A stretch of DNA of 64,000 nt from Mytilinidion resinicola (Eukaryota > Ascomycota > Dothideomycetes > Mytilinidiales > Mytilinidiaceae). A program made the position numbers and the translations under genes. The notes below the pieces were generated by a model. It saw only the letters and a program-made list of their open reading frames with translations. It had not been told where the DNA came from and made no database searches. The DNA is taken from the NCBI RefSeq assembly GCF_010093595.1, contig NW_022985439.1, forward strand, positions 1,197,713 through 1,261,712. The letters are read 5' to 3'. Below, piece after piece: positions 1 to 11,792 of the stretch (its first letter is position 1; the number at the start of each line of letters is the position of its first letter).

Positions 1-1066
1 GATGACGGAGGCGGATTTCATGATTGGGGATCCAAAGCGTTCCATTATGAGAATTGTTACGAATACGGAAAAACCAAGGCCTTTTGAGTTATTAGCCTTG
101 AATGCTCAATCGAGGTTTCAAGAATGACATACCAATATATTCCGCAGATCCCCAGGCCAATGCATGTGGTGCTCCAATATTTGGACATAGAGCAAAGAAA
201 TCAACGGCAGTAGCAGGAACCGAACAAGGTCCGCTTCCGCCAGCCCATCCCTCAAACCCAGTACCGATCAGTGACACACCAATCAGCATGACGGTGGGAC
301 CGGTGACAATAGGAGGGAAGATCTTTTGCAGAGTCTTGGGAGGAGCGAATGATAGCAAGATTTCAACTAAGGCGCAGACTGCGGCAGTACCAAGAAGGGC
401 ACCGTAAGCCTCCGGGCAAGGCAATTTAGAACCGTCTGCTGCCAGTTTGCAGTATCCGTTGGCATACATTTGCGAAAATCCCCCTGAGGCGACAGGAATG
501 ATGGCAAAGGAGGTTCCGACGACGGAGATGAGACCAGTACCGATGTGGTACTGTCAGTGGTTAGATAGTGCTTTATATATCTTACCAAAGCCCCCTTTTC
601 ATCATTTTGCTTTTTCATACAACTCAATTCACTGTAAGTTGAGATTGAAACTCACTGGTGTCTTCATTATATGAAATCTCGTTATCTGAATGGAGGATAG
701 AATTCCACAGACGATCAGTGCTGTGGAGACGAGATATTGCTGCTGCTCCGGTGCGAGGTTGACGCCTGCAGGGCCTCCGAGGATGAGTGACGGTGTGATT
801 ACGCCCGCTAGCATCGCGAGTGAATGTTGAAGTCCCAGAAGAAGAGCCAAGAAGACCGGCATGCGGTCGTTCAAGCCAAAGAATGGAGGAGTGACAGTTT
901 TCCTACCCATAAAGGGAATATTGGGCATAAAGAGATAGGCATAGTCATAGTTCCCGAGGAGGCCTTCTCTCGTCAAGAAGGTCCTCTTCAAGATCCTGGT
1001 GTAGTATCCAAAGTTCTTCTTGGGGCTATGGTCAGGGCCAATGGTGTTTGGTCCCTCGTCTGACAT
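1..1066 (-). CDS. NCS2 purine (uric acid/xanthine) permease, UapA/UapC-like, 3' end cut by window
   Basis: Plasma-membrane proton symporter for oxidised purines, NCS2/NAT family. Exons read 1066-656, 550-133 and 80-1. Introns are 655-551 (GTGAGT donor, CTGACAG acceptor) and 132-81 (GTATGT donor). The joins give KTP/YHIGTG and EYIG/LGF, both expected in UapA-type permeases. The first-helix QH motif (GLQHSLAM) and the segment IFPPIVTGPTVMLIG are visible, followed by ERFGSPIMKS at the window edge. The NCS2 signature and the remaining helices lie outside the window. ATG 1066 (MSDEGP) is the first ATG; the longer frame to 1105 opens with TTG. The gene is divergent from an amidohydrolase. Family assignment is firm; the choice between uric acid/xanthine and other purine substrates is inferred. 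Confidence 0.9.
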
Positions 1067-1973
1067 TGTGAGTGGTGGGGTTGGGGCGAGGAGGAAGGGA
1101 GGCAAGTGTCAATGTGAAACTGATAAACAGTGATGTCTATGCTTCTACTCTATCCCCTATGGAATCATGCTGGGCCTTATACATGTCTGCGCGAGCTCCA
1201 GAGCTTCAAAGCTCTGCTGCAGCATCGTCGGCGACGGCCGCCACTGTGGTTCGGTTGTCGTGAGACTCCGGTGAGCTGGGAGCGAGCTGGCCAGTGCAGG
1301 CGGGAGGCGTTCTGTTCGCGTGGGTGAGAGGCGTTCGTATCGCAATCCCACGCGCCCGCCCGGGCTTCTAGATTGTGGGAGCTGGTGTGCTCACGTGGTG
1401 TTGGGTGTTTTGGGTTGGGTGATGGAGAAGATAAGAAACGGTGTTGACTCGGGCAAGGCCTGGAACTGCTTCCAAACCACGAATCAAGATGCCGGCTTCC
1501 TTTGCTTCGTACGCAAAGGACACTCACGGGCCAATGCGACATGTCGGCCGCTCCCGACGCGATGGCTACTTGCTGGGCTCAACATCGCGAAGACTTCGTC
1601 AAGACCTGCTCGTAGCTGCGGCAGTCTAGATGCCAGCGTTGAAAAAGACCCCGACGAGGCGTCACAGCGAGCAAATCGCTCTTATTGCTTTGAAGCCTTC
1701 TTGCGTGTCATGGGCTTGAATGGGGAGGGAAAACTCATCAAATGCGAACGCGTCGCGGACCTCCTGTGGGTAAGCGGAGGTGCCCGCCATCCCGCCGAAG
1801 AGAAGTATTCTGGCTGTAGGGTTCTGATCTTCGAATATCATCTCGTCGAACCTTGTCATTAGATGCAAAGAATCGCTATCTAGACATCTCCGTTAGAAAT
1901 TGGTTATTCTCTTTACCTTACAAGACAATACAGCAATTCATTCTCTTCATCACTGCGCTATCATCCTTCAAGA
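1067..1973. promoter_or_regulatory. Divergent promoter region with candidate GATA sites
   Basis: This 907-bp spacer lies between the two ATGs of the purine permease and the amidohydrolase. It has no convincing gene. HGATAR matches, the core bound by AreA/NIT2 nitrogen regulators, occur at 1121-1126 (TGATAA) and 1429-1434 (AGATAA) on +, and at 1876-1881 and 1958-1963 on -. About two to three such matches are expected by chance over this length on both strands, so the enrichment is weak. Nitrogen control is suggested mainly by the family of the permease. Confidence 0.3.
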
Positions 1974-3426
1974 ATGCTGTACATCAACGCGACCGTCGTC
2001 ACGGTCAATTCGAACCGTGATGTATTTTTGAATGGTGCCATTTTCGTCTCTGGCAATCTGATCAAAGACGTCGGTAGGACGGCCGACTTGTTGAAGAAGT
2101 ATCCAGGGGAGCAGAAGCATGATCTCGATGGTCATATCGTGATACCCGGCCTGATCTCAACGCATATGCATACAGCTCAGACTCTTCTAAGAGGTACATA
2201 GTGCCCTCCTTGATCGCACAATCGAGACAGAGCTGATGGAAAGTATAGGCGCCGCCGACGACCTCGAACTCGTCTCCTGGCTCTGCGAACGCATCTGGGT
2301 CCTCCAAGGCAACTTCACCCCTGAAGATGGGTACGCCGCCGCACGCATCAGCATCGCCGAGATGCTCAAAACCGGCACCACCTGCTTCCTCGAGAGCATG
2401 TTCGCCAACCGCTACGGCTTCGACGGCCTCTGCAAAGCCGTCACCGAGTCCGGCATCCGCGGCTGCCTAGGCAAAATCGTCATGGACATCGGCACCTACG
2501 CCAAAGACCCCAAATGGGCCATGCACCCGGGCCTCGTCGAAGACCGCGAGATGTCCCTTCTTGGTGCTCTTAAAATGCATGAGACGTGGGACAAAGCCGC
2601 CAACGACCGTATTCGCGTGTGGTTCGGTGCTCGAACCCCCGGCGGCGTGTCGGAGGCACTGTATAAAGAGATGACAGCGCTCTCCCGCGAGAGGAAAATC
2701 CCGATTACCATGCACTGCGCGGAAGTGAAAGCGGACCGGGAGTTCTTCGCCTCGCTGAGCCCACCGCAGACGCCCATGTCGTTTTGCGAGAACGTGGGAC
2801 TGCTGGGCCCGAGTACGGTGCTGGTGCATATGGTGCACTTGGAAGACTCAGATATTAAGAAGTTGGCGGAAACGAACACGCATGTGGCGCATTGTCCGAC
2901 ATCGAACGCGAAGTTGGCGTCGGGGATCTGTCGTGTGCCTGATCTGCTGGATGCGGGCGTGAATGTGGGCTTAGGGACGGATGGGGCGCCTTGCAATAAT
3001 ACGAATGATTTGATGCAAGAGATGAAGTTGGCGGGGATCATTCATAAGGCCAAGTCATATGATCCGACGTTGGTGCCAGCCGAGACTGTTTTGGAGATGG
3101 CGACGATCAATGGTGCGAAGGCTCTTGGGCTTGAAGACTCGATTGGAAGCATTGAGGTTGGGAAGAAGGCGGATTTTGTGGCAGTCGACATGAGGAAGGT
3201 TCATTTACAGCCGTACTACAGCCCTGTCAGCGCGATTGTGTATTCGGCGACAGGAGGCGATGTCAAACTGGTCGTTGTAGATGGTCAGGTGGTAGTTGAG
3301 GATGGGAATCTGAAGACAATGGACGAAGAGGAGATTTGGCGGGAAGGCGAGAAGCGTGGCCACGAGATTGCGGCGAGAGCTGGATTGGCTGATAAGGTGA
3401 AGGGAAGATGGCCGCTGATTTCATGA
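1974..3426 (+). CDS. Amidohydrolase of the ATZ/TRZ - methylthioadenosine/S-adenosylhomocysteine deaminase type
   Basis: Exons 1974-2193 and 2249-3426, 465 aa. The 55-nt intron (GTACAT donor, TATAG acceptor) joins TLLRG to AADDLEL. This is a metal-dependent hydrolase of the amidohydrolase superfamily. The first metal ligands are in THMHTAQ (near residue 62), a further His is in ITMHCAE, another in HMVHLED, and the catalytic Asp is in GTDGAPCNN. The C-terminal part restores the small beta domain (KKADFVAVDM). Bacterial relatives deaminate adenosine-type nucleosides, thioadenosine or s-triazines; the fungal substrate is not settled. Its divergent purine permease neighbour is compatible with a purine substrate, but that is inference. 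It converges on the xylulose kinase gene. Confidence 0.88.
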
Positions 3427-3634
3427 GCCCCTTTCCGATAATTTTGTTCTTTATTTTCCTCTATTTCGCCATTTAAGATACCCATCAGCGCATGGCTACG
3501 GAGGCAGTACCCCGACCAATTCACATTATTTTGACAAGAAACATTCGATCTTATCTTGTCTTGACGTCTATGGCATCATCACTAATCTTTTCGTCTATTA
3601 ATGCAACATCCAAGCTCCTGAAGGGCCTTCTACC

Positions 3635-5560
3635 TCAATCATGTTTGACAGTAGGATCCCTGTCCCTCGTAATCGCACTCCCCATCTCCTTCGGCTTACC
3701 TCTACCCTCTCCTTTCTCCTCCAATGCTCTATTTTCAACCTCCTCAAACCCCTTCAGCGCCTCTCCATACTTCTCCCAAACTCCCTCACGATACCCGTCA
3801 GCAATCTTCTTGACGAATCCCTCCTCGTTCCACCTCTCCTCAACAAATGCCTCGAAATCCTCCCCCTTTCTTGCCAACCCGGTCCACGCAGCCTTATACG
3901 CCGAGCCCAGTGCACAAGCATTACCACCGATATCGAGCTTGAATACACCTTCAGCCCCTCCCAGCACCTCACCAGCAAGCTGCGCGATGGCAGGGTTCGC
4001 AGCACCACCGCCGACCAGGTAGATACGGCGAGGCTGCGGCGGGAGCTTTCCTTGTTTATGAACCAGATTCTGGCTTCGAAGCCGTAGAGAGAGGAATTGA
4101 GACTCTAGAATGGCACGGGCGTCTGCTTCGGGAATAGGCCAGGAAGAGTCCTCGGTCTTCGTTCGGGCTTCCTGTGGTGGGACGGCAGTGAGGGAATCCG
4201 ATTTCGCGTCGTAGAGGTAGCGCCATGTGCCTTCTTTGACGTTGGGGACGATCTCCGGACGGGGAAAGAAGAGGCCGAGTCGCATGGGAGAGGATGAGGA
4301 TGTTTGGCCGAGTACAGGGGTACTGGTGGCGGTCTGGTTGAAGTTGTCCCAGGTCTTAGAGTTCGAGTCGGATGACTGGGAGTTCAGAGCGTCCCGGATG
4401 TGCTCACGTGCTAAGCCACCGTTCTTGTAGCAGAGCATGAACATATAGAGGCCTGCTGTTGCCGGGTGGTTCATGAAATGATATGCCGGATCTGGCTTGT
4501 ATTGCGGTGTGGACATAAGAAACGTGGTAGAAGTGCCCAGCGATACTATGGCGTCAGAGGCTCGGAGAGGGAGGGCTAGGATGGTAGAGGGGTTGTCGCC
4601 AGTAAAAGGAACGATTGAGGTCGACGGGGAGAAATTGTAACGCCTGACGAAGTATGGGGATATGCTTCCGAAACTCGCTCCGCCGTCTTCTGGGACTTGG
4701 CCCAGCTTGGCCTTAAGCTCTGCAACCCCTTTGTCTCCAGCTGCGAGAGCTATAAGGTCCTCATGCCAGCCCCCTTTCTTGATGTCCCAGAGGTTCATGC
4801 CGCACACATCCCCAATGTCGATTGGTGCGACCTTTCCAAGGAATATCGAGGCTAGGAATGAAGACACGAGAGAGATTCTAGCCGTAGCTGCATAAGACTC
4901 GGGGTGCTTCTGGCGAAATCGCATGATCTGAGGACCACTGAATCGCTATAACTTATCAGCTTAGTCCTATATCCAGGAGCATATTTACTTACGTGGTGCG
5001 CCTTACTCCCCGTGACCTCCGCCAACCTCTCCTGGCTCCCTAATCTCCCATCAAAAGCATCACACTGCTCCTGTGTACTCGCATCCTGCCAATTCGGGCT
5101 GTACGGATGACTGAACGCGCTCTTCTTGCCCTCCAACTGCTCCAACAACGTCTTGCCCGCATCAAGACCCTCGAGCAACGTCTCCCCATCTTTGCTCCAG
5201 AATACAGTGCCGTGCTGCATGCCCGCCCCAGATATGCCCTTGACCTTCGAGAACTCGAGTCCCTGCTCTTTTAGCCGCTGAAGCACGAGGTCAATCGCGT
5301 CGAGCCACATGGCGACCGGCGCGAAGATCTCGCCCTCGGCCGGGTTCGTGAGGACGCCCTTTTTGATGCCATACTTGGAGAGGTCGGCGTCGAAGTCGAC
5401 TTTGGCCTCGTAGGCGAGTTTGAGGTCGGCTTTCACTGCTATGCCTGAACGACGCTGTATGGTTAGTACTTTGTACGATAGTGGGGTAGCTTGGAGCTCG
5501 GGGCGGGGCACCTTTCAATTGCTGGGTGCTGAGGTCGAAGCCCAGGTAGTATTCAGCCAT
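3635..5560 (-). CDS. xkiA: D-xylulose kinase (FGGY family)
   Basis: Exons 5560-5512, 5444-4993 and 4945-3635, 603 aa. The introns (67 and 47 nt) join STQQLKG/IAVKAD and KAHH/RFSGPQ. The enzyme phosphorylates D-xylulose to xylulose 5-phosphate, the entry of pentoses into the pentose phosphate pathway, in the cytosol. Seen: the N-terminal FGGY motif [12 protein letters not shown], the substrate-site segment [14 protein letters not shown], the Asp of [12 protein letters not shown], the VSLGTSTTF phosphate loop and the late [14 protein letters not shown] motif followed by [10 protein letters not shown]. Length matches fungal XKS1/XkiA proteins. The last 35 residues are charged, low-complexity and probably disordered. 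Its promoter is the spacer 5561-6114. Confidence 0.93.
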
Positions 5561-6114
5561 AATCGGAGATGTGGAGGAGACAGGTCTGAGCTGGAAAGAG
5601 GAGGTCGAGGGATGTCATGGGTAGCTTGGACGGATAATTTATCACGCTATGAAGCTCCAGAAAAAAACATCGTGAGTGTGACGTTCCACTAGTTACGTAG
5701 CGTTTTTATCCGGTAATGCGTCGCCGACGTCAATTTATCCGCCAGTCGGGAACAGCGTGGGATGCTCAGTCCCCGGTTTAATCCTGAGTGGTACCCTGAT
5801 CTCACATCGATTCAATTATTGTTAGCTACTTTTGTATCTGGAAAGCTAATCGACTGGAACACTCCTGAATTGAAGTTCTTGCGAGTCTAGTAGTTCTCTA
5901 TACAACATCCACATCGGCACTGCCCTATTTCTGTACACGATGAATAGAGCGATATGCCTACCATTTGGAGGAATTAGAAAAGTACGCCATCCAACCAAGC
6001 ACAAGCTCCAGAGAATGTGCAAATCGCCAATGCAAATCACCGTTTCCAACCTTCCATACCCAAAACTCCCAGACGTTGGAGATGCGAGACGGGACAAGTA
6101 CATATAATACAGTT
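5561..6114. other. Spacer: xylulose kinase promoter and 3' flank of the CDF gene
   Basis: This 554-bp stretch holds no ORF of note. It contains one CreA-like CCCCGG match near 5771 and no GGCTAA-type xylanase-regulator site that I could see. Confidence 0.4.
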
Positions 6115-7718
6115 CTACTTCCTCTTGACCACTTTGCCATTGCCGTTTGTATGCTCATGTTCATGCTCATGGTCATGACCATGGCTGTGATCGTGATCGT
6201 GATCGTGATCGTGATCGTGATCGTGGTCGTGGTCGTAGCTATCCTCCGGGCTCGACTGAGCACTGATATCAGGCCCGATGAACTCGTCCATGAAGTCTTG
6301 CGTGTCGGCTTTCGTCACGAAGCGCACCCTGACCCTCTTCACGCCGCGTACTTTGGCGCCTAATCGTTCCCGGACCAATTGTTCCACGCCCTGTGTCTGC
6401 TCAACTGTCCAGCTCGCGGGCACTGCTACTATAAGATCCATAAGGTAGTTCTGGCCGGCCTTTACGCCCTGCACGGAACGGAGTTCGACGTTGTTTGCAG
6501 CTGAGCTGGTGTTTAGTGTGTCTAATGCCTTTGTAGCTGACTTCCTAACGTTCTCTCGCATTTCATCGTCGATGCCGACATCAGCCAGCTCGAAGAAAGC
6601 GGCCTTGGTGTTGCCCCAGCCTGCTTGTATAACCATAAGTGAGATGACTAGACCGCCGACTGGGTCTAGCCAAGACGCGTTGTTCAGGACGTTCGAACCG
6701 GCAATCAGGAGAAGGGCAACGAATGCAGTGAGAGAGTCGACGCGATGGTGGTATGCGTTGGATGCGAGGACAGAGGACTTGCGCTCTTTGGCGACCTTGA
6801 GAGCTGGAAGGGGCTGTTAGCGCGGCCCAAAATTATGGCAATAGACATTCTTACTCGCGCGATACAGCCACTCCTTGATCATAATCGAACCACCCGCTAG
6901 CCATGCGGCATTGATGTTCGGTCCTAGGTCCGAATGGCTGTGACTGTGTCCATGATGATCATGTCCTATCAGCCCCCAATGGGCAGCCTCATGCGCGATC
7001 TCGGGGAAGAACTGCTGGAGGAGGGCAACAATTGCGGCCTTGCCCATCAGCACTCCTCCTAACAGCAGCAACCCGCTTACACCGATCGATCCCAAGCTCT
7101 CAAACTTGCCGTATCCACTGGGGAAGCGCTTCGAGGGCGGCTTCAGGGACAGCGAGACGGTAGCCAGCGTCATGACATCGCTGACCATATCGGTGAGACT
7201 GTGGATGGCGTCCGCAGATAGTGCTGGTGGTGTTTAGCTCTGCCCTGAGGTGGCGAGTATGTGGCCTATTCACCTTGGCTGTTGAAGACATAGCCCCCGA
7301 CTCCTTTGCTTATAGCCATCCCAAGGTTGACATAGAGCCCGATGCGCGTAATCCGCACACCGGGGTCATTCTTGTTCTTGGAAACGAGATAGGTGTTGTC
7401 ATGCGCATGGTGGTGGTGGCCGGCGTGGCCGCGAGACTGGGTTGTGGAGGTCATCGCGGGAGGGGATATGTGTCGCATGCGATGGGCTGTCGAGGACCAA
7501 TTGAGGAGCGTGGTCGGGTCTGTTGCGAGGTGGTGCTGGCCTTTTGTAGACGTCCTGAGGATTCGAGACTGCAGGGCGTGGAGGGAAGGGGGGGTTGTCG
7601 CGGCGTAGGCGTGTGCTGGTGAAGGCAGTGAACGGGGCCCGTAATATGGCTGGCGGCCAGGAACCACGCGTCCGAAATAGCTAAAGAGGTGCACGCCATT
7701 GCTGTTGCGCAGTGACAT
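6115..7718 (-). CDS. Cation diffusion facilitator, mitochondrial iron transporter MMT1/MMT2-like
   Basis: Exons 7718-7274, 7223-6855 and 6803-6115, 500 aa. The introns (50 and 51 nt) join VFNSQ/ALSADAIHS and LYRA/TLKVAKER. The protein exports or moves divalent cations; yeast MMT proteins act on iron in mitochondria. The N-terminal about 130 residues are basic, Ser-rich and compatible with a mitochondrial presequence. CDF features are the metal-site helices ADAIHSLTDMVSD and NAYHHRVDSLTAF, a His-rich loop (HDHHGHSHSHSD) between helices, and a cytoplasmic-type C-terminal domain (GVKAGQNYLMDLIV). The extreme C-terminus is an exceptional run of His-Asp and His-Glu pairs. The frame continues upstream to 7790, but that codon is TTG, so ATG 7718 was chosen. 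Confidence 0.9.
6186..6240. repeat. Hexanucleotide microsatellite coding for a His-Asp tail
   Basis: A tandem run of about eight GTGATC units, with later GTGGTC variants, lies inside the last exon of the CDF gene. On the minus strand it reads as alternating Asp and His codons. The coding frame stays open because the unit is six bases long, so copy number can change without a frameshift. Confidence 0.9.
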
Positions 7719-8535
7719 GAAGAAACGTCGAGCAGGGCGCTGGGGAGGAGGCCTGCGTCGTCTGAGGGCGGGCTTGGGCGAATCTCTCAATCTTGAAGTC
7801 TGATATAAAATGTAGAAAGCCGTGGGCCTTTCACGGGATCTTCGTCAAGAACCGGCGGCACCACTACCACTACCACTCCACTCCACCAAGCTCCAGCACC
7901 GCAAGCCGGCGTTTCCTCGCTACTTTGCAACCATGGTCCTGCTGTCCAATCACGACCGTGCTATTACGATACTGCTACGATGCTGCTACGAAGCTGTATT
8001 TATGCTTGTATTTACACGTGTGCCCGAGTTTATCTTGACTTTCTCCACGTATATGGATATGATGCTATTGGCAGTAAGGTATTCGTTAGAAGCAAGGGCA
8101 GTGAGGTCTGGATAAAACTGCCTAGGACCTTGATAGTGGATGTTTCTAATATCTGTGACGGCCCCAAATAGAGGAACAAATCAAGCATTCTCTTTTAATC
8201 CAGTTAGAGTTGACAGTAAAAATGAATTCTGTAGGCCCAATGGACTCTTGATTCATGGTAAATTAGGGCTATTTAAACTTAGAAAAGGACCTGCCGTTCT
8301 TGAAGTGTTCACTTTAGATAACTCTGCGCTTGTTGAATATGACTCCTTACACTTGCTCCCCAGGTCAAGTCCAAAGTTGACCTAATAGAGCTCCCATTCA
8401 TCACTCGGTTTCATCTGAAAACTTCACACAATGCTAGAATTCAACCCCAACGCCCATTCTCGTTCGGGTTTCATATGATTACATGCGAGATTGCTACTAT
8501 GCTAGTTTAGACACTGTTGACATTCACAATGCCAG
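7719..8535. other. Spacer: CDF promoter and lipase 3' flank
   Basis: An 817-bp spacer. A short CCACTA-like simple repeat sits at about 7858-7888, and the rest is moderately AT-rich. Small open frames here begin with non-ATG codons or show no family resemblance. I see no gene. Confidence 0.5.
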
Positions 8536-9688
8536 TTAAAGCTTCGGCTTAGCAGCTTCTTCGACTGGCTTGTCTATGCGTGCCAGTATCCAATTGCCGA
8601 CATCGTTGATATAGTTCTCACCATCGGGCTTGGGTTCATCATGCACTGCATAACCTCTGATCAGTATGTGCTAGAAAAGTGCGCGGATTGAACTTACGCC
8701 TGTGATAGTAGCCTTCGTATGGCTTGAATTCCTTGTCCTTGGCTTCTAATTGGCTCGCAAGGTGTTTTGTTGCCGCAAAGCTGCAAATCCCATCCGCAGT
8801 TCCATGGGCTATCGAAATCCTCGTCACTCCGCCCTCACCAGCCGCCTTTCCCACTCTAATCTTTCCAGACGATAGTGCTCCGGTACGATCGAGCAGTCCG
8901 GCAAGGCCCTCCAGCGTTCCGGTGTCGTGGCACAGCGGGTCGTCCCTAATCCTCATTCCCACCGCCTGGTCTCGGGATACTAGCTTCCAGTCTAGGGCGT
9001 TGACCATCTGCCTCTTCGGCATCAGCTTACCTACCAATCGCCCCAGCACTACGGTAATGGACGATGGCTTGCTCTTTGGGTCGAAGTCTACGAAAGGACT
9101 TTCGAGTAGGTAGCCCCTGATATGCTCGCGGGTTTCCGCGGGGCCGTTGGCGGCGAAGCAGAGGACTTCCCCACCGCCCATCGAGTGGCCCATGAGAAAG
9201 AGGGGAACCGGCGACGGAAGGACTGATTTTATGAAGCCGTCAATGTCTGCAAGAACACGAGAAGTCGGACCGGTGTCGCCCTTTTCTGCGGGCTTGTGAA
9301 CAGATCGTCCCCATCCTCTATGCCAGAGGTTAGCCTGGCGGTCCGTGGCGGTAGGCTGGGGAAGTGGCAAGTCTACCTCTGATCAAATGAATAGACATCA
9401 ATTCCACGTGAAGCTAAAGTGGGGAAGAAACCTCCATACGTGTTGCCTATAGTCATAAGTATTATGGTCGCTATGTCTGACAGTGTCACATGTCAATCAC
9501 TTACAATGATCACTGAAACCATGTATGAATACGAGTCTTGCTACGGCTGGGCCTGCTGTCTAATAGATGCGTTATAAGATGATCAGGGAGAGCTGAATAA
9601 GGCAATCGACGGGCGTACACACTTTCCAAGTCTTTGTGTACAGCTTGAAGCCGTCATCGGTGGTGAAGGAACCTTCTTCAGTTGTCAT
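8536..9688 (-). CDS. Alpha/beta hydrolase, monoglyceride lipase-like
   Basis: Five exons: 9688-9623, 9559-9505, 9446-9377, 9317-8698 and 8645-8536, 306 aa. The four introns are 52-63 nt with canonical ends. The joined protein starts MTTEEGSF and carries VFIHGFSDH, the oxyanion-side motif, FDQRGWGRS, and the nucleophile elbow GHSMGG with Ser at residue 109. It ends in the conserved tail pattern YYHRLHDEP, where the His is the likely catalytic base, followed by INDVGNWILARI. Relatives (yeast Yju3) hydrolyse monoacylglycerols, often at lipid droplets. No signal peptide is seen. The first exon codes for only 22 residues, and the gene is badly fragmented if read as single ORFs. Confidence 0.88.
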
Positions 9689-9933
9689 GTTGACAGAGTA
9701 TGAAATTGATTATTGTTCTTGTAGCACAGGTTTGCAGACTAGAGTCATGTATGTACGATTTGAATATAGGATATAAGGAAGAAAGTTGAAGTTGTCGAGA
9801 AAGAGTTCAGCTTGAGACGGCGGAGGTCAAAGCTCCACTTCAGCTTGGCGCTAGAAAATGCGGGCCTAGTTACTTCGTATCGAGGTATATTTGCGGTCAT
9901 CACCAATCACCATAGCTATTTTCGACATGTAAA

Positions 9934-11039
9934 ATGTTTATGCGGGCTCGAGCAACTGCGTTTGTTTCCCTGAGATCGCACCAAACACTCAAGCCCCGCC
10001 CAATTCGCATCAACATGGCTCAAACCCGGTCCACAACAGGATACCTGAGCCATGAGGAACGGACAGCAGCTGAGGTCCGAGACCCAGATCTTCATTCTGT
10101 CATTCTAGACAGCATTGAACCTGTGAACGAAAGGATTCGATTGCTAAAACTAAGAGTCAAAGACCAGCAGCGCGGTATTAAGGTACATAGCCTTCCCACA
10201 CCTCATTCACAAGTACTGATCGTTGCATTGTCTAGTGCAGTTTCTCCCTGGACAATGGCTGGATGTTCATGTACCCGGTTTGAAGAAGGCCGGTGGCTTC
10301 ACAATTACTTCGACTCCAAAAACCGCTCGGTCTTATCCACCGGAATCCCCTATCGACGGATCCCGCTTTCCCTACCTTGAACTCGCGATACAAGACAGCC
10401 CCTCGAATCCTCCCGCGGCGTGGCTTTGGCGAGCACCAGATGAGATATTAGGCAAAGAACTGGAGGTGCGCGCTGGAGGCAGCTTTGTCTGGCCGCCGCC
10501 TGGAGTCGATCTAGACCAAGTCAAACGCGTAGTCTTCATTGCCGGAGGTGTCGGGATAAAGTGAGAACAAACACATTGACCTGGAGTGACCCTGGCTGAT
10601 TATTCGGCGATTTAGTCCACTGGTATCTATTCTGTCGCACATTCGCGAAACCAATGTACAACTCGACCACCGCTTTATTTATGCGACCAAGATATCAAAG
10701 CAAAGCCTAAAAGCATCGGAGATACTTTTTCTACCAAGATTGTTGGATATCTTCAAATCATCCCTTACCGTAGATGATGACATACAAAAGGAGCGCCTTG
10801 ACCTGTTCTTCACAGGCCATCCCGGGGACATGAAATTTGCCAAAGATATTCCACATCAAACTCACTTTCGGCGACTCAGCGATCGCGATATTGAGGAAGC
10901 TGCTGGAACGATACAGGAGAGGCAATCTTCGCTCTTCTATGTATGTGGCCCTCCGACCATGACAGACCATGTTGTCGACTTTCTGAAGAAGCAGGACTCC
11001 GTGCGCCCTGACCACGTGCTATGTGAGAAGTGGTGGTGA
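9934..11039 (+). CDS. FNR-type oxidoreductase, OXNAD1-like
   Basis: Exons 9934-10182, 10241-10560 and 10616-11039, 330 aa. The introns (58 and 55 nt) join GIK/FLPGQWLD and GGVGI/NPLVSIL. The FAD-binding barrel carries FLPGQW and GGFTITS, then a NAD(P)-binding domain has FIAGGVGINP and the late motif FYVCGPPTM, ending in EKWW, as in ferredoxin-NADP reductase-like oxidoreductases. The N-terminus (MFMRARATAFVSLRS) is basic and could be a mitochondrial presequence; a second ATG at 10015 (MAQTRS) would remove it. The redox partner is unknown. It is divergent from the lipase gene, with only 245 bp between the ATGs. Confidence 0.88.
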
Positions 11040-11792
11040 TATTTAGCGCAATATCCTAGGTAACAAAAGTATATATAGCAATTTGCCAGGCCCGAATGGA
11101 ACAGATGCGACACACAGCATGGTCGGCAGATAAAGTATGCCGTATGTCAGCTTACAGGCGCATCATGTAGCCCTTCGCGATGCATTGTCTGCCGTCATGT
11201 TGGAAGTACGATGGAGATGTTTCCGGTACATCCGATACCGCAGTGACCGAGAGAGCGAATCGCCGATGATCTTAGGAATTCAGCTCTCAGGAAATAAGCT
11301 CATCCCTGAGAAGGATTCAGTACCAACAAATTTAGAGCATTGTCTCCACCTCCCCGCTCGTTTAGCTCCGTACTCCTCGTCTAAATACCTCATGAGGAAA
11401 AGACCATTTAGCAACACACAGCTTGGAATGGGATTTCGTCATAGAACAGCCCATATAAGCCTCAAAGGGATACTTCAAGGTTATGAGCTTTGGCTATATC
11501 TTCACGCCATCCAGAACGGCATCACCGGAGGATTATGCTTCCTTCGTGATACAGTGACGTTATAGAACCCACCCGGGTATGAGTCGGTCTGACGAGGGTC
11601 GTCTAAATGCTGATTGATGTAGAGTCTGTGGGTTCTATTTAACACTGCTCATTCAACTTTCACATCTGTTCTTGGCCGCACCAGCTCAATACTTACAGCC
11701 TAACGCCAGAAGCCCGTTCATTCCACAAATTTTACAACCCTCAGGAACTCTCAAGGACGAAGCTTCTAACGCCTGGAGTCCCCCCAATTCTA
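11040..11792. other. Spacer upstream of the PAF-AH-like gene
   Basis: A 753-bp spacer. It contains an ATG-initiated 142-codon frame (11137-11565) with no family resemblance, which I do not call a gene. An 11-bp perfect inverted repeat lies at 11562-11572 and 11628-11638. Confidence 0.4.

Noticed and set aside
1320..1862. 180-codon plus-strand frame upstream of the amidohydrolase
   Set aside because: No domain, biased composition and overlap with frames on the other strand; it lies in a divergent promoter.
5950..6363. Plus-strand frame with a long Val-Ile run
   Set aside because: It is the antisense reading of the His-Asp microsatellite in the CDF gene.
11137..11565. 142-codon ATG frame between OXNAD-like and PAF-AH-like genes
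   Set aside because: Starts with ATG but shows no recognisable domain, no signal peptide and no splice partner; chance ORF is the simpler reading.
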